NCBI RefSeq assembly: GCF_039531695.1
Contig: NZ_BAAAQN010000018.1
Span: 1 to 64,000 of the forward strand
Length of the DNA: 64,000 nucleotides
Direction: 5' to 3'
Origin: Catenulispora yoronensis
GTDB taxonomy: Bacteria; Actinomycetota; Actinomycetes; Streptomycetales; Catenulisporaceae
The number at the start of each line of letters is the position of its first letter. Within the stretch, counting starts at the first letter, position 1. The notes under the pieces are model-generated. The model ran no database searches. It was not told the DNA's origin and saw nothing but the letters and a program-made list of their open reading frames with translations. Shown one piece after another: positions 30,027-38,640 of the stretch. Position numbers and translations under genes: made by a program.

Positions 30027-31310
30027 TCACGTCCCGGCCGCGCCCCGTCTGCGCGAGAGGGCGTCCACACCGGCCGCCGCCAGCAGCACGATACCGGTGA
30101 AGACCGACTTCGTGCCCGCGGACAGGCCCAGCAGGCCCATGCCGTTGTCGATGATGGCGATCACCGCGCCGCCCAGGACCGCGTCCAGGGCGCGGCCGCG
30201 GCCGCCGAACAGGCTGGCCCCGCCGATCACCGCGGCGCCGACCGACTTCAGCAGGATGTCGCTGCCGCCGGTGTTGGAGTCCACGGAGTTGGCCCGGGAG
30301 GCCAGGATGATGCCGCCGACCGCGGCCATCAGGGAGCAGATGACGAACGCCGATATCCGGACCTTGTTGACGTCGATGCCGGCCCGGCGGGCCGCCTCGC
30401 GGTTGCCGCCGACGGCGTACAGGTGCCGGCCGTAGGCGGTGCGGTTCAGCACGAAGCTCCAGATCACCAGCAGCGCGCCGATCACCGGCACGATCACCGG
30501 GACGCCCTTGAGCGAGCGCGCCGGGTTCAGGCTGCGCTCCATGTTCAGCATGAACACCAGGCCGCCGAGCAGCACCGCCAGCGCGCCGACCCGGACCCCG
30601 GTCAGCAGCGCCGGCTCGGAGGACAGCCCGGAGCGGGTGCGGCGGCGGACCTTCAGGATCCGGACTCCGGCGTAGGCCACGACGACCAGCAGGTACAGGA
30701 TCCAGCCGACCGTCGGGTCCAGGCTGGTGTTCTCCAGGCGCAGGATGTTCGGGTCGCTGATCCGCACGATGTTGCCCTCGCCGAGCAGCATCAGGATCAC
30801 GCCCTGGAAGGCCAGGTAGGCGGCCAGGGTGACGACGAAGGAGGGAATGGCGATCTTGGAGACGATCCAGCCGATCAGCGCGCCCACCGCCATGCCGGTG
30901 ACCAGCGCGGCCGGCACGCCGATCAGCCAGCTCTGGCCGTGCGGCAGCATGAAGCCGGGCTGCTTGGTCATCAGCAGGGTCATCACCGAGGCGCACAGGC
31001 CGGCGGTGAACCCGGCGGACAGGTCGATCTCGCCGATGATGAGCACGAACACCAGGCCCATGGCGATCAGCGTGACGCCCGCGCCCTGGGTGAACAGGTT
31101 GGCGACGTTGGCCTTGGTGAAGAACAGGTCCGGCTTGAGGATCTCGAAGATCGCCGACAGCACCACCAGGCCGGCCACGGCGGGCAGCGAGCCGATGTCG
31201 CCGGAGCGGACCCGGGCCCAGTAGTCGCGCAGATAGTCCGCCAGCGGGGAGCTCGGCGGTCCGGCCTCGGTCCGGTCGTCGGAGGCGGAGGCAGTCGTGA
31301 GGGTGCCCAT
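30027..31310 (-). CDS. Sugar ABC transporter permease (XylH/RbsC-like)
   Basis: A 427-residue membrane protein with about 10-12 helices. It carries the family motifs GEIDLSAGFTAGLCASVMTLL (in part), IPSFVVTLAAYLAFQGV and GRHLYAVGGNREAARRAGI, the coupling region for the ATPase. DILLKSVGAAVIGGASLFGGRG near the C terminus is diagnostic for pentose/ribose-type permeases. ATG 31310 starts five bases after the ATPase stop, so the two are coupled. It imports a monosaccharide; the xylose branch is the closest resemblance. Confidence 0.9.
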   Translation of the reverse strand: MGTLTTASASDDRTEAGPPSSPLADYLRDYWARVRSGDIGSLPAVAGLVVLSAIFEILKPDLFFTKANVANLFTQGAGVTLIAMGLVFVLIIGEIDLSAGFTAGLCASVMTLLMTKQPGFMLPHGQSWLIGVPAALVTGMAVGALIGWIVSKIAIPSFVVTLAAYLAFQGVILMLLGEGNIVRISDPNILRLENTSLDPTVGWILYLLVVVAYAGVRILKVRRRTRSGLSSEPALLTGVRVGALAVLLGGLVFMLNMERSLNPARSLKGVPVIVPVIGALLVIWSFVLNRTAYGRHLYAVGGNREAARRAGIDVNKVRISAFVICSLMAAVGGIILASRANSVDSNTGGSDILLKSVGAAVIGGASLFGGRGRALDAVLGGAVIAIIDNGMGLLGLSAGTKSVFTGIVLLAAAGVDALSRRRGAAGT

Positions 31311-31315
31311 GGTCG

Positions 31316-32098
31316 CTAGGAGTCCTTTCGGCCCAGGCTGTCGCTGCCGCCGGTCGTGATCAGCTCGACCACCTGCGAGTGCGTGACCTCGGAGGTCTTC
31401 ACCTGCGCGGCCGTGGTGCCGAGGTAGAGGGCTGCGATGCGGTCGGAGACGGCGAAGACGTCGTTCATGTTGTGGGAGATGAGGATGACGGCCAGGCCCG
31501 TGTCGGCCAGCCGGCGCACCAGTTCCAGCACCTGCGCGGTCTGGGCGACGCCGAGCGCGGCGGTCGGCTCGTCGAGGATGACGACCTTGCTGTTCCACAG
31601 CACGGCCTTGGCGATGGCGACGGTCTGCCGCTGGCCGCCGGACAGGCTGGCCACCGGCTGGCGGACCGAGCGCACGGTGCGCACCGACAGACTGCTGAGC
31701 GTCTGCTGCGCCATCTGCTCCATCTGCTCGTCGTCCAGCACGGCGCCGCGCTTGGCCTCCCGGCCCAGGAACATGTTCCCGACGATGTCCAGGTTGTCGC
31801 ACAGCGCCAGGTCCTGGTACACGATCTCGATGCCGAGGGCCGCCGCCTCGCGCGGGTTGCCGATGGTGACCGGGGCGCCGTTGTAGCGGATCTCGCCGCT
31901 GTCCACCGGGTGGATGCCGCCGATGCACTTGACGAGTGTGGACTTGCCGGCGCCGTTGTCGCCGACCAGCGCGGTCACCTCGCCGGCGTTGGCTTGGAAG
32001 GTCACGTCCCTCAGGACGTGGACCGGGCCGAAGCTCTTGTGGATCCCGTTCAGGGACAGGGTGGGTTCCGTTGACACCGCGGACACGGGTGCTGACAC
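31316..32098 (-). CDS. Sugar ABC transporter ATP-binding protein, single domain
   Basis: A 260-residue ATPase with Walker A GDNGAGKST, signature LSGGQRQ, Walker B VVILDEPTAALG and H-loop LISHNM. E. coli XylG and RbsA are tandem duplicates of about 500 residues. This protein has one domain, as in many actinobacterial sugar systems, so it should act as a homodimer. It is separated from the upstream binding-protein gene by 82 bp holding an 18-bp hairpin. Confidence 0.92.
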   Translation of the reverse strand: MSAPVSAVSTEPTLSLNGIHKSFGPVHVLRDVTFQANAGEVTALVGDNGAGKSTLVKCIGGIHPVDSGEIRYNGAPVTIGNPREAAALGIEIVYQDLALCDNLDIVGNMFLGREAKRGAVLDDEQMEQMAQQTLSSLSVRTVRSVRQPVASLSGGQRQTVAIAKAVLWNSKVVILDEPTAALGVAQTAQVLELVRRLADTGLAVILISHNMNDVFAVSDRIAALYLGTTAAQVKTSEVTHSQVVELITTGGSDSLGRKDS

Positions 32099-32129
32099 TC
32101 CTTCTTGATTCGAGGCCTGCTGCGCACGC

Positions 32130-32173
32130 GGCCGGGTCCCGCCGCCCGCTGCGGTGGGCGGCGGGACCCGGCC
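32130..32173 (-). terminator. Intercistronic hairpin between binding-protein and ATPase genes
   Basis: Arms of 18 bases (32130-32147 and 32156-32173) pair perfectly around an eight-base loop. It lies just after the binding-protein stop. In sugar ABC operons such a stem typically stabilises the upstream message or partly stops transcription, so the binding protein is made in excess over the membrane parts. Confidence 0.75.
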
Positions 32174-32180
32174 GGCTTGC

Positions 32181-33314
32181 TCAGCCGATGCCGGCGGCCG
32201 AGCAGGCCTGTGCGAAGTCCGAGGTGCAGACCTGGGCCTTGTCGGCCCCGCCGGCGGTGATCACGTCGTTGATGTTCGCCTTCGTGATCGCCTCCGGAGT
32301 CAGCAGCACCGACTTCACGTCCTTGTTGAGCTGCGGGTCGTGAACGGTGGCGGTGGCGCTCGTGGCCGGGGTGCCGTTGGCCAGGTCGATGGCCAGCTCG
32401 GCGGCCGCGGCGGCCTCCTTCTTGGTGTCCTTGAACACCGTCATGCACTGGTCGCCGGCCAGGATCGACTGCAGGCCGGCCACGGACGCGTCCTGGCCGG
32501 TGACCGGGACCTTGCCGTTGAGGTGGTTCTTCTTCAGGATCGCGATCACCGACTGGGCCATGCCGTCGTTGGCGACCAGCACGCCGCCGATGGTCGGCGT
32601 CGAGGTCAGCATCTGCTCGAAGTCGGTGCCGGCGGTGGGGTTGTCCCAGCCGGTCACGGACTGGTTCGGGCCCTTGGTCAGGGTGCCGTCCGCGTACTTC
32701 GGGTCCAGCACGCTGTTGTAGCCCTGGGCGAACAGCGTGGCGTTGTTGTCGGTCGGGGCGCCGTTGAGCTCGGCCACGACCGGCTTGCTCTGCCCGGACA
32801 GGCACTGCACCAGGCCCTGGCCCTGCAGCTTGCCGACGCCGACGTTGTCGTAGCTGACGTAGTAGTCGGCGCCGCCGCCCAGGGTCAGCCGGTCGTAGTC
32901 GATGGTCGCCACGCCCTGGCCCTTGGCCTTGTTCAGCACGGCCGAGCCGGAGCCGCTGTCCAGGTCCACGATCACCAGCACCGTGACGCCCTCGTTGAGC
33001 ATCTGGTCGCCGATGGTCTGGAACTGGTTCTTGTCGCCCTGGGCGTTCTGGATGTCGTACTTCAGGCCCTTGGCCTTGAACGCGGCCTCCAGCGAGGGCC
33101 GGTCCTGGCTCTCCCAGCGGACCGAGGACTTGCTGTCCGGCAGGATCACGCCGATGAACGGCTTCTTGGCCGAGCCGCCGGCAGCGCCCGAGCTCGACGA
33201 GCCGGTGGTGCTGGAGCCCGACGTGCCGGACACGGACTTGCCGCTGCTGCACGCGCTGAGCGCCAGTCCGGCGGCCGCGGTCGCGACCAGGACACGCAGC
33301 ATCTGCTTGTTCAT
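32181..33314 (-). CDS. Sugar ABC transporter substrate-binding lipoprotein (XylF-like)
   Basis: A 377-residue lipoprotein. The lipobox LALSACSSG gives a lipid-modified Cys near residue 22, followed by a Ser/Gly linker. The type I periplasmic-binding fold (~50-370) starts FIGVILPDSKSSVRWESQDRP and contains NEGVTVLVIVDLDSGS, TIDYDRLTLGG, VLVANDGMAQSVIAIL and VPVTGQDAS, closely matching D-xylose-binding proteins. ATG 33314 follows AGAAGGGG. It is the first gene of the four-gene operon. Two cysteines near the C terminus (QVCTSDFAQACS) may form a disulfide. Confidence 0.9.
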   Translation of the reverse strand: MNKQMLRVLVATAAAGLALSACSSGKSVSGTSGSSTTGSSSSGAAGGSAKKPFIGVILPDSKSSVRWESQDRPSLEAAFKAKGLKYDIQNAQGDKNQFQTIGDQMLNEGVTVLVIVDLDSGSGSAVLNKAKGQGVATIDYDRLTLGGGADYYVSYDNVGVGKLQGQGLVQCLSGQSKPVVAELNGAPTDNNATLFAQGYNSVLDPKYADGTLTKGPNQSVTGWDNPTAGTDFEQMLTSTPTIGGVLVANDGMAQSVIAILKKNHLNGKVPVTGQDASVAGLQSILAGDQCMTVFKDTKKEAAAAAELAIDLANGTPATSATATVHDPQLNKDVKSVLLTPEAITKANINDVITAGGADKAQVCTSDFAQACSAAGIG

Positions 33315-33653
33315 CCGATACCCCTTCTGGGACGGAGGACGATGGGTGAGGGTTTCCGGGCTTCCCGGGGACCCCGGAGTGGAACATTCGGTACGGGACG
33401 AGCAAGGCCGGCCGGCCGTTTGTTGTTGACGGGAACATATTCGAGCGCAGGCCCGTCCGGAAGGGGGTCCGGGGTATCGACTTTGTTGTAGTCGATAACA
33501 ATCCGGAAACGGGGGGTGGCCGGTCCGCGGCGGCGGTAAGGGGCGCACCCGCCCGGCGACCGGTGGCGGGGTTACCCTGCACCGGCCCGCGTTCTCGAAC
33601 ATTGATATGTCCTCTAGCGTGGGGAACGCGGGGACATCGGCGAGGGGGAATCC
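33315..33653. other. Divergent promoter region (339 bp) without a gene
   Basis: This gap separates the sugar ABC operon from the plus-strand gene at 33654. It holds the 23-bp dyad at 33475-33497 and an AT-rich minus-strand stretch near 33434-33445 (GAATATGTT) that may be the -10 region of the binding-protein promoter. On the plus strand TTGATATG near 33602 may belong to the promoter of 33654. No further coding signal was seen. Confidence 0.6.
33475..33497. promoter_or_regulatory. Palindromic operator upstream of the sugar ABC operon
   Basis: TATCGACT (33475-33482) and AGTCGATA (33490-33497) are exact inverted repeats separated by seven bases. The site lies about 160 bp before the first gene of an operon that ends with a ROK regulator, the natural candidate to bind it. 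Confidence 0.6.
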
Positions 33654-34610
33654 ATGGGCTACTTGGGCGGGCCGACGGTCGACGCGGCGGCGGGACGGGT
33701 CCGCGCCCCGCTGCCGGCGGCCCCGCCGGGAACCCCGGTGCGAGTCCGTGACGTGTTGTTGAACTGCGGCCGGGTGCTGGACGCCGAGGAGCTGACCGCC
33801 TTCGGGCTGTACCGCCGCGCGCTACGGCTGCTGGAGGACGCCGCCGCCCGGTTCCGGCCGCTGGCCGACGTCCTGATGATCGCCGCCAGCCAGACCCACG
33901 GCGCCACCGATCTGCTCACCGGACGGCCGTGGGCCGACCCCGGGCGCAAGTTCGTGACCGTGGTGTTCAAGGGCAAGGTCCTGCGCTGTCCGCGGCTCCC
34001 GGAGTGCCGCCTGGGGATCGGCTGCCACAGCTGCCCTTTCCCGGCCGCCTCCGGCGTGACCCTGGAGGGGCCGCCGGCGGTCTACGCCGCCGACGCCAGC
34101 GCCCGCCGGGTGGCTGACGAGGTGGCGGCGGTCCGGCTGGCGGCCACCCTGATGCACGAGTACGCGCACGTCGCGCTGCGGCGGATGTACGACAACGTGA
34201 GCCTGCCGTGGTTCGAGCGGGAGTCGGGGCCGGCCGCCGAGGTGGACCCGCGGATCGTCCGGATCCGGGAGCACCGCAACGCCCGTGTCAGCGTCCTGAT
34301 GCAGTCCTTCGACGGCATGAAGCCGGTCCGCCACCCGGACTCCGAGCCGAACCCGGAGCTGCGCGCCTACCTGGTGGACATCGCGCTGGACTGGTGCACG
34401 TACGGCGCCGGGACGCGGATCCGGTACCAGGAGGCGGTGCCGTACGTCGTCGAGGCGTACTTCCACGCCGTCCGGCTGCACCGGCCCGACGCGGTGGGGC
34501 TGCTGTTCGGGATGTTCACCAGCACCGACCCGTTCCTGCGGCTCGTGGCGCCGGAGTTCGCCGACCTGGCGGCGGTGGTGCGGGCCAGCGGCGAGATCAC
34601 GGACAACTGA
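33654..34610 (+). CDS. Unassigned protein with HExxH motif and Cys cluster
   Basis: A 318-residue protein I do not recognise. Residues ~120-135 contain four Cys (CPRLPECRLGIGCHSCPF), a likely metal-binding knuckle. Residues ~163-175 read LMHEYAHVALRRMYD, a zincin-type HEYAH metal site. A third ligand could be a Glu or His in the following helices, such as EAVPYVVEAYFHAV. No signal peptide or membrane span is visible, so it appears cytoplasmic. ATG 33654 follows GGGGGAA. The 3' end overlaps the convergent transporter gene by 14 bp. It could be a metallopeptidase or a metal-dependent structural protein. Confidence 0.7.
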   Translation: MGYLGGPTVDAAAGRVRAPLPAAPPGTPVRVRDVLLNCGRVLDAEELTAFGLYRRALRLLEDAAARFRPLADVLMIAASQTHGATDLLTGRPWADPGRKFVTVVFKGKVLRCPRLPECRLGIGCHSCPFPAASGVTLEGPPAVYAADASARRVADEVAAVRLAATLMHEYAHVALRRMYDNVSLPWFERESGPAAEVDPRIVRIREHRNARVSVLMQSFDGMKPVRHPDSEPNPELRAYLVDIALDWCTYGAGTRIRYQEAVPYVVEAYFHAVRLHRPDAVGLLFGMFTSTDPFLRLVAPEFADLAAVVRASGEITDN

Positions 34611-35808
34611 GGGCGACCACCGCGCCGCAGGCGGCGGACAGCAGCAGCGCCGACACCACGCCGCGCCGCAGGAGCAGGAGCCAGGCGGCGGCCAGGACGA
34701 GCAGCACGTACTGCCAGGGACGAGCCAGCGCGGCGGCCAACGGGACGGCCGAGCCCGCGATCGCCCCGATGACGGCGGGCCCGGCACCGGTGAGGAACGC
34801 CTGCACGGTGCGATTGCCCCGCAACCGGTCGAAACGCCGCGCCCCGGCCAGGACGAACACGAACGACGGCGCGAACGCCACCGCCGCGGCCAGCAACGCC
34901 CCGCCGACCCCGGCGGCCGCGTACCCGACGACGGCGACGGTCTGCACCACCGGCCCCGGCGTGATCTGCCCGAGCGCGACGGCGTCGAGGAACTGGCCGG
35001 AGGACATCCAGTGCCGGGTGCCGACGGCGTCGTGCTGCATGAGGGGGATGATGACGAAGCCGCCGCCGTAGGACAGCGCGCCGACCTTGAAGGCGGTGAA
35101 GGCCAAGGCCAGGAGCCCGCCGGTCCCGGTCGAATCCGACGCGAGGAACGCAAGCGGGTGCGCAAGCGGCTGCGCGAGCGGCTGCGCGAGCGGAAGCGGG
35201 AGAACCGAGCGGACGGCCAGGCCACGCAGACGAACCGAGACCTCGATCAGGCCGCAGGCAAGCAGGACCAGGACCAGCCACGGGCCGATGGTGGCGGCGG
35301 AGACGGCGCCGAGGGCCGCGTAGAAAAGCCAGCGGACTTTGTCCCCTATATGGGACGCATTGTCCTCGCTGTTCTGGATCCGCTTCCAACTGGCCGGCGC
35401 CAGCCCCCACGCCGCATGCAGCGCCACCGCCGCCACCGCCGACCCGGCACCCGCCGCCGCACCGAGCACGATCTCCGGCGGATGCTCCGCGAGGAACACC
35501 GCCGCCAGACCGATGATCATCAGCAGCCCGGGAAGGATGAAGCAGAAGCCGGCGAGCAGCGCACCGACCGTGCCACGCAGGCGCCAACCGCACCAGATCG
35601 CCAGCTGCGTGGAGGCCGGGCCCGGCAGCAGATTCACCGCGGCGATGGTGTCCTCGAACTCCGCCTCCCCGATCCACCGACGATCGCTGACGCAGAGCCG
35701 GCGCAGCAGGACAATGTGCGTGGGCGGGCCGCCGAATCCGGTGACGCCGATCCGAAGCCACTCTCGGGCTATGGTCGTCAGGGGGACGGCGCATGCGGGG
35801 TCGGACAC
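34597..35808 (-). CDS. chrA: Chromate transporter (ChrA family, two CHR domains)
   Basis: A 403-residue membrane protein with two homologous CHR halves. The first has GVTGFGGPPTHIVLLRR and NLLPGPASTQLAIWCGWR; the second has VGALSYGGGFVIIPLMQHD and ALGQITPGPVVQTVAVVGY. This duplicated layout is that of long-chain ChrA, which exports chromate or related oxyanions by proton exchange. The loop between halves holds a PLAQPLAQPLAHPLA repeat. GTG 35808 starts just before the family N terminus; there is no clear ribosome-binding site, so leaderless expression is possible. Confidence 0.87.
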   Translation of the reverse strand: MSDPACAVPLTTIAREWLRIGVTGFGGPPTHIVLLRRLCVSDRRWIGEAEFEDTIAAVNLLPGPASTQLAIWCGWRLRGTVGALLAGFCFILPGLLMIIGLAAVFLAEHPPEIVLGAAAGAGSAVAAVALHAAWGLAPASWKRIQNSEDNASHIGDKVRWLFYAALGAVSAATIGPWLVLVLLACGLIEVSVRLRGLAVRSVLPLPLAQPLAQPLAHPLAFLASDSTGTGGLLALAFTAFKVGALSYGGGFVIIPLMQHDAVGTRHWMSSGQFLDAVALGQITPGPVVQTVAVVGYAAAGVGGALLAAAVAFAPSFVFVLAGARRFDRLRGNRTVQAFLTGAGPAVIGAIAGSAVPLAAALARPWQYVLLVLAAAWLLLLRRGVVSALLLSAACGAVVALSCP

Positions 35809-36025
35809 AGTGCCGACTTTAAGGCGCGGATCGACGCACTGGACGATCTTCTCCGAACAGTTCCGAAACAGTTCCGGCGGACGACTCCGCGACAGCGATT
35901 CAAGCGCTCGCACAGAGTTCGGCGGCAGCAGTTCACACCGCTTGGGCGCTGCTCGGCGGCGACGCTCAGCTCGACGGTGACGCCCAGCTCGGCGGCATTG
36001 GTTCGCTGCGCCGGCGCTCAGCGCC

Positions 36026-36454
36026 TCACCCCTCGAACCGCGCCAAACTCCGCAGCATCGCCAGCGCGTCCCGCTGCGCCACCGGCGCGAAGAACTCCGC
36101 GTCGGCCTGCTCCACCGCCGCCATCGCGCGTGGGGCCAGCTCGGCGCCGGCCGGGGTCACGCGCAGGCACTTCGCGCGGCTGTCCGCCGGGTCGGGCTCG
36201 CGGACCAGCAGGCCCTTCGCCTCCAGGGTGCGGACCACCTGGGAGGTCATCTTCACGTCGGTGGCGGCCTGCTCGGCGACCGTCGACTGGTTGGGGTGCA
36301 GGCCCTGCTCGTTGAGCCAGTAAGTACAGGCCAGCAGGACGAACTGGACATGCGTGAGACCGAGCGGGCCCAGGACCGCCGCGACGGCGCGCTGCCAGTC
36401 CAGCGTCACGCGCCACAGCAGGAAGCCGGGGTGGTCCCCGGGCCCGCCGGGCAT
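36026..36454 (-). CDS. MarR family transcriptional regulator
   Basis: A 142-residue winged-helix regulator. The recognition region is NQSTVAEQAATDVKMTSQVVRTLEAKGLL and the wing is REPDPADSRAKCLRVTPAG, both standard for the family (each motif given in part). The one Cys, in the wing, could be a redox sensor but this is not shown. ATG 36454 overlaps the stop of the SRPBCC gene (ATGA), so the two are co-translated. It probably binds the 29-bp palindrome upstream of the pair. Confidence 0.88.
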   Translation of the reverse strand: MPGGPGDHPGFLLWRVTLDWQRAVAAVLGPLGLTHVQFVLLACTYWLNEQGLHPNQSTVAEQAATDVKMTSQVVRTLEAKGLLVREPDPADSRAKCLRVTPAGAELAPRAMAAVEQADAEFFAPVAQRDALAMLRSLARFEG

Positions 36455-36873
36455 CAGGCGGCGGCCGCGAGGGTCAGGAGCTTGGCGACGACGTCTTCGA
36501 AGTCGCCGCAGATCTCCGGGCCGATCCGCGGGCCGAGCTCGTCGGCGGCGTCGCCGGTGATCTCGGTGCGGTAGGTGACGCGAGTGCGGCCGTCGCCGAG
36601 GTCGTCGATCAGGTGGTGGGTGGTGACCACGATGCCCGGCCCCTCGGCGACGTCCACGAACGCCCGGCCCTCGGTCACCTCGGTCAGCGTCATGAGGATC
36701 TTGTCCTGCCCGGGCGGGACCATGGTGAACGTGCTGCCGGCCGCGAACGGGCCGTTCAGCTCGACCTCGCCGACGCCGTCGTTCCAGGCGTGCCAGCCCA
36801 GCGGGTCGGCCCAGAGCTGCCAGACCGCCTGCGCGCTGACCTCGGCCTCGGCGGTGACTTCGTACTCCCACAT
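36454..36873 (-). CDS. SRPBCC (START/Bet v1-like) ligand-binding protein
   Basis: A 139-residue helix-grip protein starting WEYEVTAEAEVSAQAVWQLW, with WHAWNDGVGEVELNGPF and the late TRVTYRTEITG strand. These proteins bind hydrophobic ligands or act as polyketide cyclase-like enzymes. The gene is first in a two-gene operon with the MarR regulator, so it may buffer or modify the regulator's ligand. Confidence 0.8.
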   Translation of the reverse strand: MWEYEVTAEAEVSAQAVWQLWADPLGWHAWNDGVGEVELNGPFAAGSTFTMVPPGQDKILMTLTEVTEGRAFVDVAEGPGIVVTTHHLIDDLGDGRTRVTYRTEITGDAADELGPRIGPEICGDFEDVVAKLLTLAAAA

Positions 36874-36919
36874 GATGCGGCCCCTCCGTTTGTCGTCCGG
36901 CGCGTGTCGCCCGTCGTTG

Positions 36920-36948
36920 TTCTACGCACAGATTATCTGCGCGAAGAA
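36920..36948. promoter_or_regulatory. 29-bp palindromic MarR-type operator
   Basis: TTCTACGCACAGAT (36920-36933) and ATCTGCGCGAAGAA (36935-36948) are inverted repeats at 12 of 14 positions around one central base. The site lies 47 bp upstream of the SRPBCC start in the AT-richest part of the gap, with ATATTACG beside it. It also faces the plus-strand redox operon at 37063 and could coordinate both. Confidence 0.65.
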
Positions 36949-37062
36949 TATTACGCAACCCCCGCCGCCCGGGCTTCAGCCGCCTGATACCGGGTAAGGG
37001 CGCGGCTCGGCATGCGGGCCGTACCGGGGCTCGGAATGCGGACCGTGCGAATCGAGGAGAAC

Positions 37063-38613
37063 ATGGAGCGCGTGAGCGAGATCGACGCACGCAGGGCCGA
37101 GAAGATGGTGTCCGAAGGAGCTCCGGTGTTCCCGGAGGGCGTGGCACCGTCCCTCGGCGACGACGGGCTGCCCACCGGCGGCCCGGCCGACGACGACCTC
37201 TACGACGTCGTCGTCATCGGCGGCGGCCCCACCGGCGAGAACCTCGCCGAACGCGCCCACGCCGGCGAGCTGCGCGTCGCCGTCGTCGAACACGAACTCG
37301 TCGGCGGCGAATGCTCGTACTGGGCCTGCATGCCGAGCAAGGCGCTGCTGCGCCCGGCCGCCGCCCTGGCCGACGCCCGCCGCGTGGGCGGGGCCGCGCA
37401 GGCGGTGACCGGCGCGCTGGACGCCGCCGCGGTGCTGGCCCGCCGCGACTCCTTCGCCTCCGACTGGAACGACGACGGCCAGGTGCGCTGGCTCGCCACC
37501 GCCGGCCTGCACCTGGTGCGCGGCCACGGCCGCCTCGACGGCCCGCGCCGCGTCGTGGTCCGGACCCCCGACGGCGGCGAGCGCGTCCTGCGGGCCCGCC
37601 ACGCCGTCGCCGTGTGCACCGGCTCCCAGGCCGCGCTGCCGGACCTGCCCGGCCTGGCCGAGGCGCGGGTCTGGACCAGCCGCGAGGCCACCTCCGCCAA
37701 GACCGTCCCGCCCCGGCTGGCCGTGGTCGGCGGCGGCGTCGTGGCCGTCGAGATGGCCACCGCCTGGCGGGCCCTGGGCAGCGAGGTCACGATGCTCGTG
37801 CGCGACGACCGGCTGCTGGGGAACATGGAGCCGTTCGCCGGCGAGCTGGTCGCCGAGAGCCTGCTGGCCTCCGGTGTCGACCTCCGCTTCGGCGAGTCGG
37901 CGACCGAGGTGCGGCGCTCCGCCGCCCACGAGATCGTCCTCACCCTGGCCTCCGGCGGCACCCTGACCGCCGACGAGGCCCTGTTCGCCACCGGCCGCCG
38001 CCCCACCACCTCGGACCTGGGCCTGGAGACCGTCGGGTGCAAGCCCGGCGACTGGCTCGCCGTCGACGACACCGGCCTGGTGGCCGGGGTCGAGGGCGAG
38101 TGGCTCTACGCCGCCGGCGACGTCAACCACCGCGTCCTGCTCACCCACCAGGGCAAGTACCAGGGCCGGATCTTCGGCGGCGTGATCGCCGACCGCGCCC
38201 ACGGCCGGCCGCTCGACCTCGCGCCGTGGGGCCGCAGCGTGGCCACCGCCGACCTGGCCGCCGTGCCGCAGGTGGTGTTCACCGATCCGGAGGCGGCGGC
38301 CGTCGGCCTCACCCTGGAGCAGGCGCACCGCCAGGGGCTGCGGGTCCGGGCCGTCGACTACGACCTCGGCGGCGTCGCCGGGGCCTCGCTGTACGCCGAC
38401 GGCTACCGCGGGCGGGCCCGCGCCGTCGTCGACCAGGACCGCGAGGTGCTGGTCGGCGTCACCTTCGTCGGCCCCGGCGTTTCCGAGCTGGTGCACTCCG
38501 CGGCGGTGGCCGTGGCGGCGGAAGTCCCGTTGAACCGGATGTGGCACGTGGTCCCGGCGTACCCGACCATCGGGGAGATCTGGTTGCGACTGCTGGAGAC
38601 CTACCGCGGCTGA
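37063..38613 (+). CDS. CxxxxC pyridine nucleotide-disulfide oxidoreductase lacking the lipoamide-type His
   Basis: A 516-residue FAD enzyme of the dihydrolipoamide dehydrogenase/mercuric reductase class. FAD motif VVVIGGGPTGENLAERA; redox pair in GGECSYWACMPSKALL (CxxxxC); NAD(P) motif VVGGGVVAVEMATAW; second FAD motif GEWLYAAGDVNHR. The C-terminal base region reads PAYPTIGE where true dihydrolipoamide dehydrogenases have HPTxxE, so Tyr replaces the catalytic His. It therefore cannot be a standard lipoamide dehydrogenase. ATG 37063 follows GAGGAG; a ~45-residue N-terminal extension precedes the FAD motif. It is the first gene of a four-gene redox operon. Confidence 0.88.
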   Translation: MERVSEIDARRAEKMVSEGAPVFPEGVAPSLGDDGLPTGGPADDDLYDVVVIGGGPTGENLAERAHAGELRVAVVEHELVGGECSYWACMPSKALLRPAAALADARRVGGAAQAVTGALDAAAVLARRDSFASDWNDDGQVRWLATAGLHLVRGHGRLDGPRRVVVRTPDGGERVLRARHAVAVCTGSQAALPDLPGLAEARVWTSREATSAKTVPPRLAVVGGGVVAVEMATAWRALGSEVTMLVRDDRLLGNMEPFAGELVAESLLASGVDLRFGESATEVRRSAAHEIVLTLASGGTLTADEALFATGRRPTTSDLGLETVGCKPGDWLAVDDTGLVAGVEGEWLYAAGDVNHRVLLTHQGKYQGRIFGGVIADRAHGRPLDLAPWGRSVATADLAAVPQVVFTDPEAAAVGLTLEQAHRQGLRVRAVDYDLGGVAGASLYADGYRGRARAVVDQDREVLVGVTFVGPGVSELVHSAAVAVAAEVPLNRMWHVVPAYPTIGEIWLRLLETYRG

Positions 38614-38640
38614 GGCCGCGGACGAAAGGGCGGACCCACG

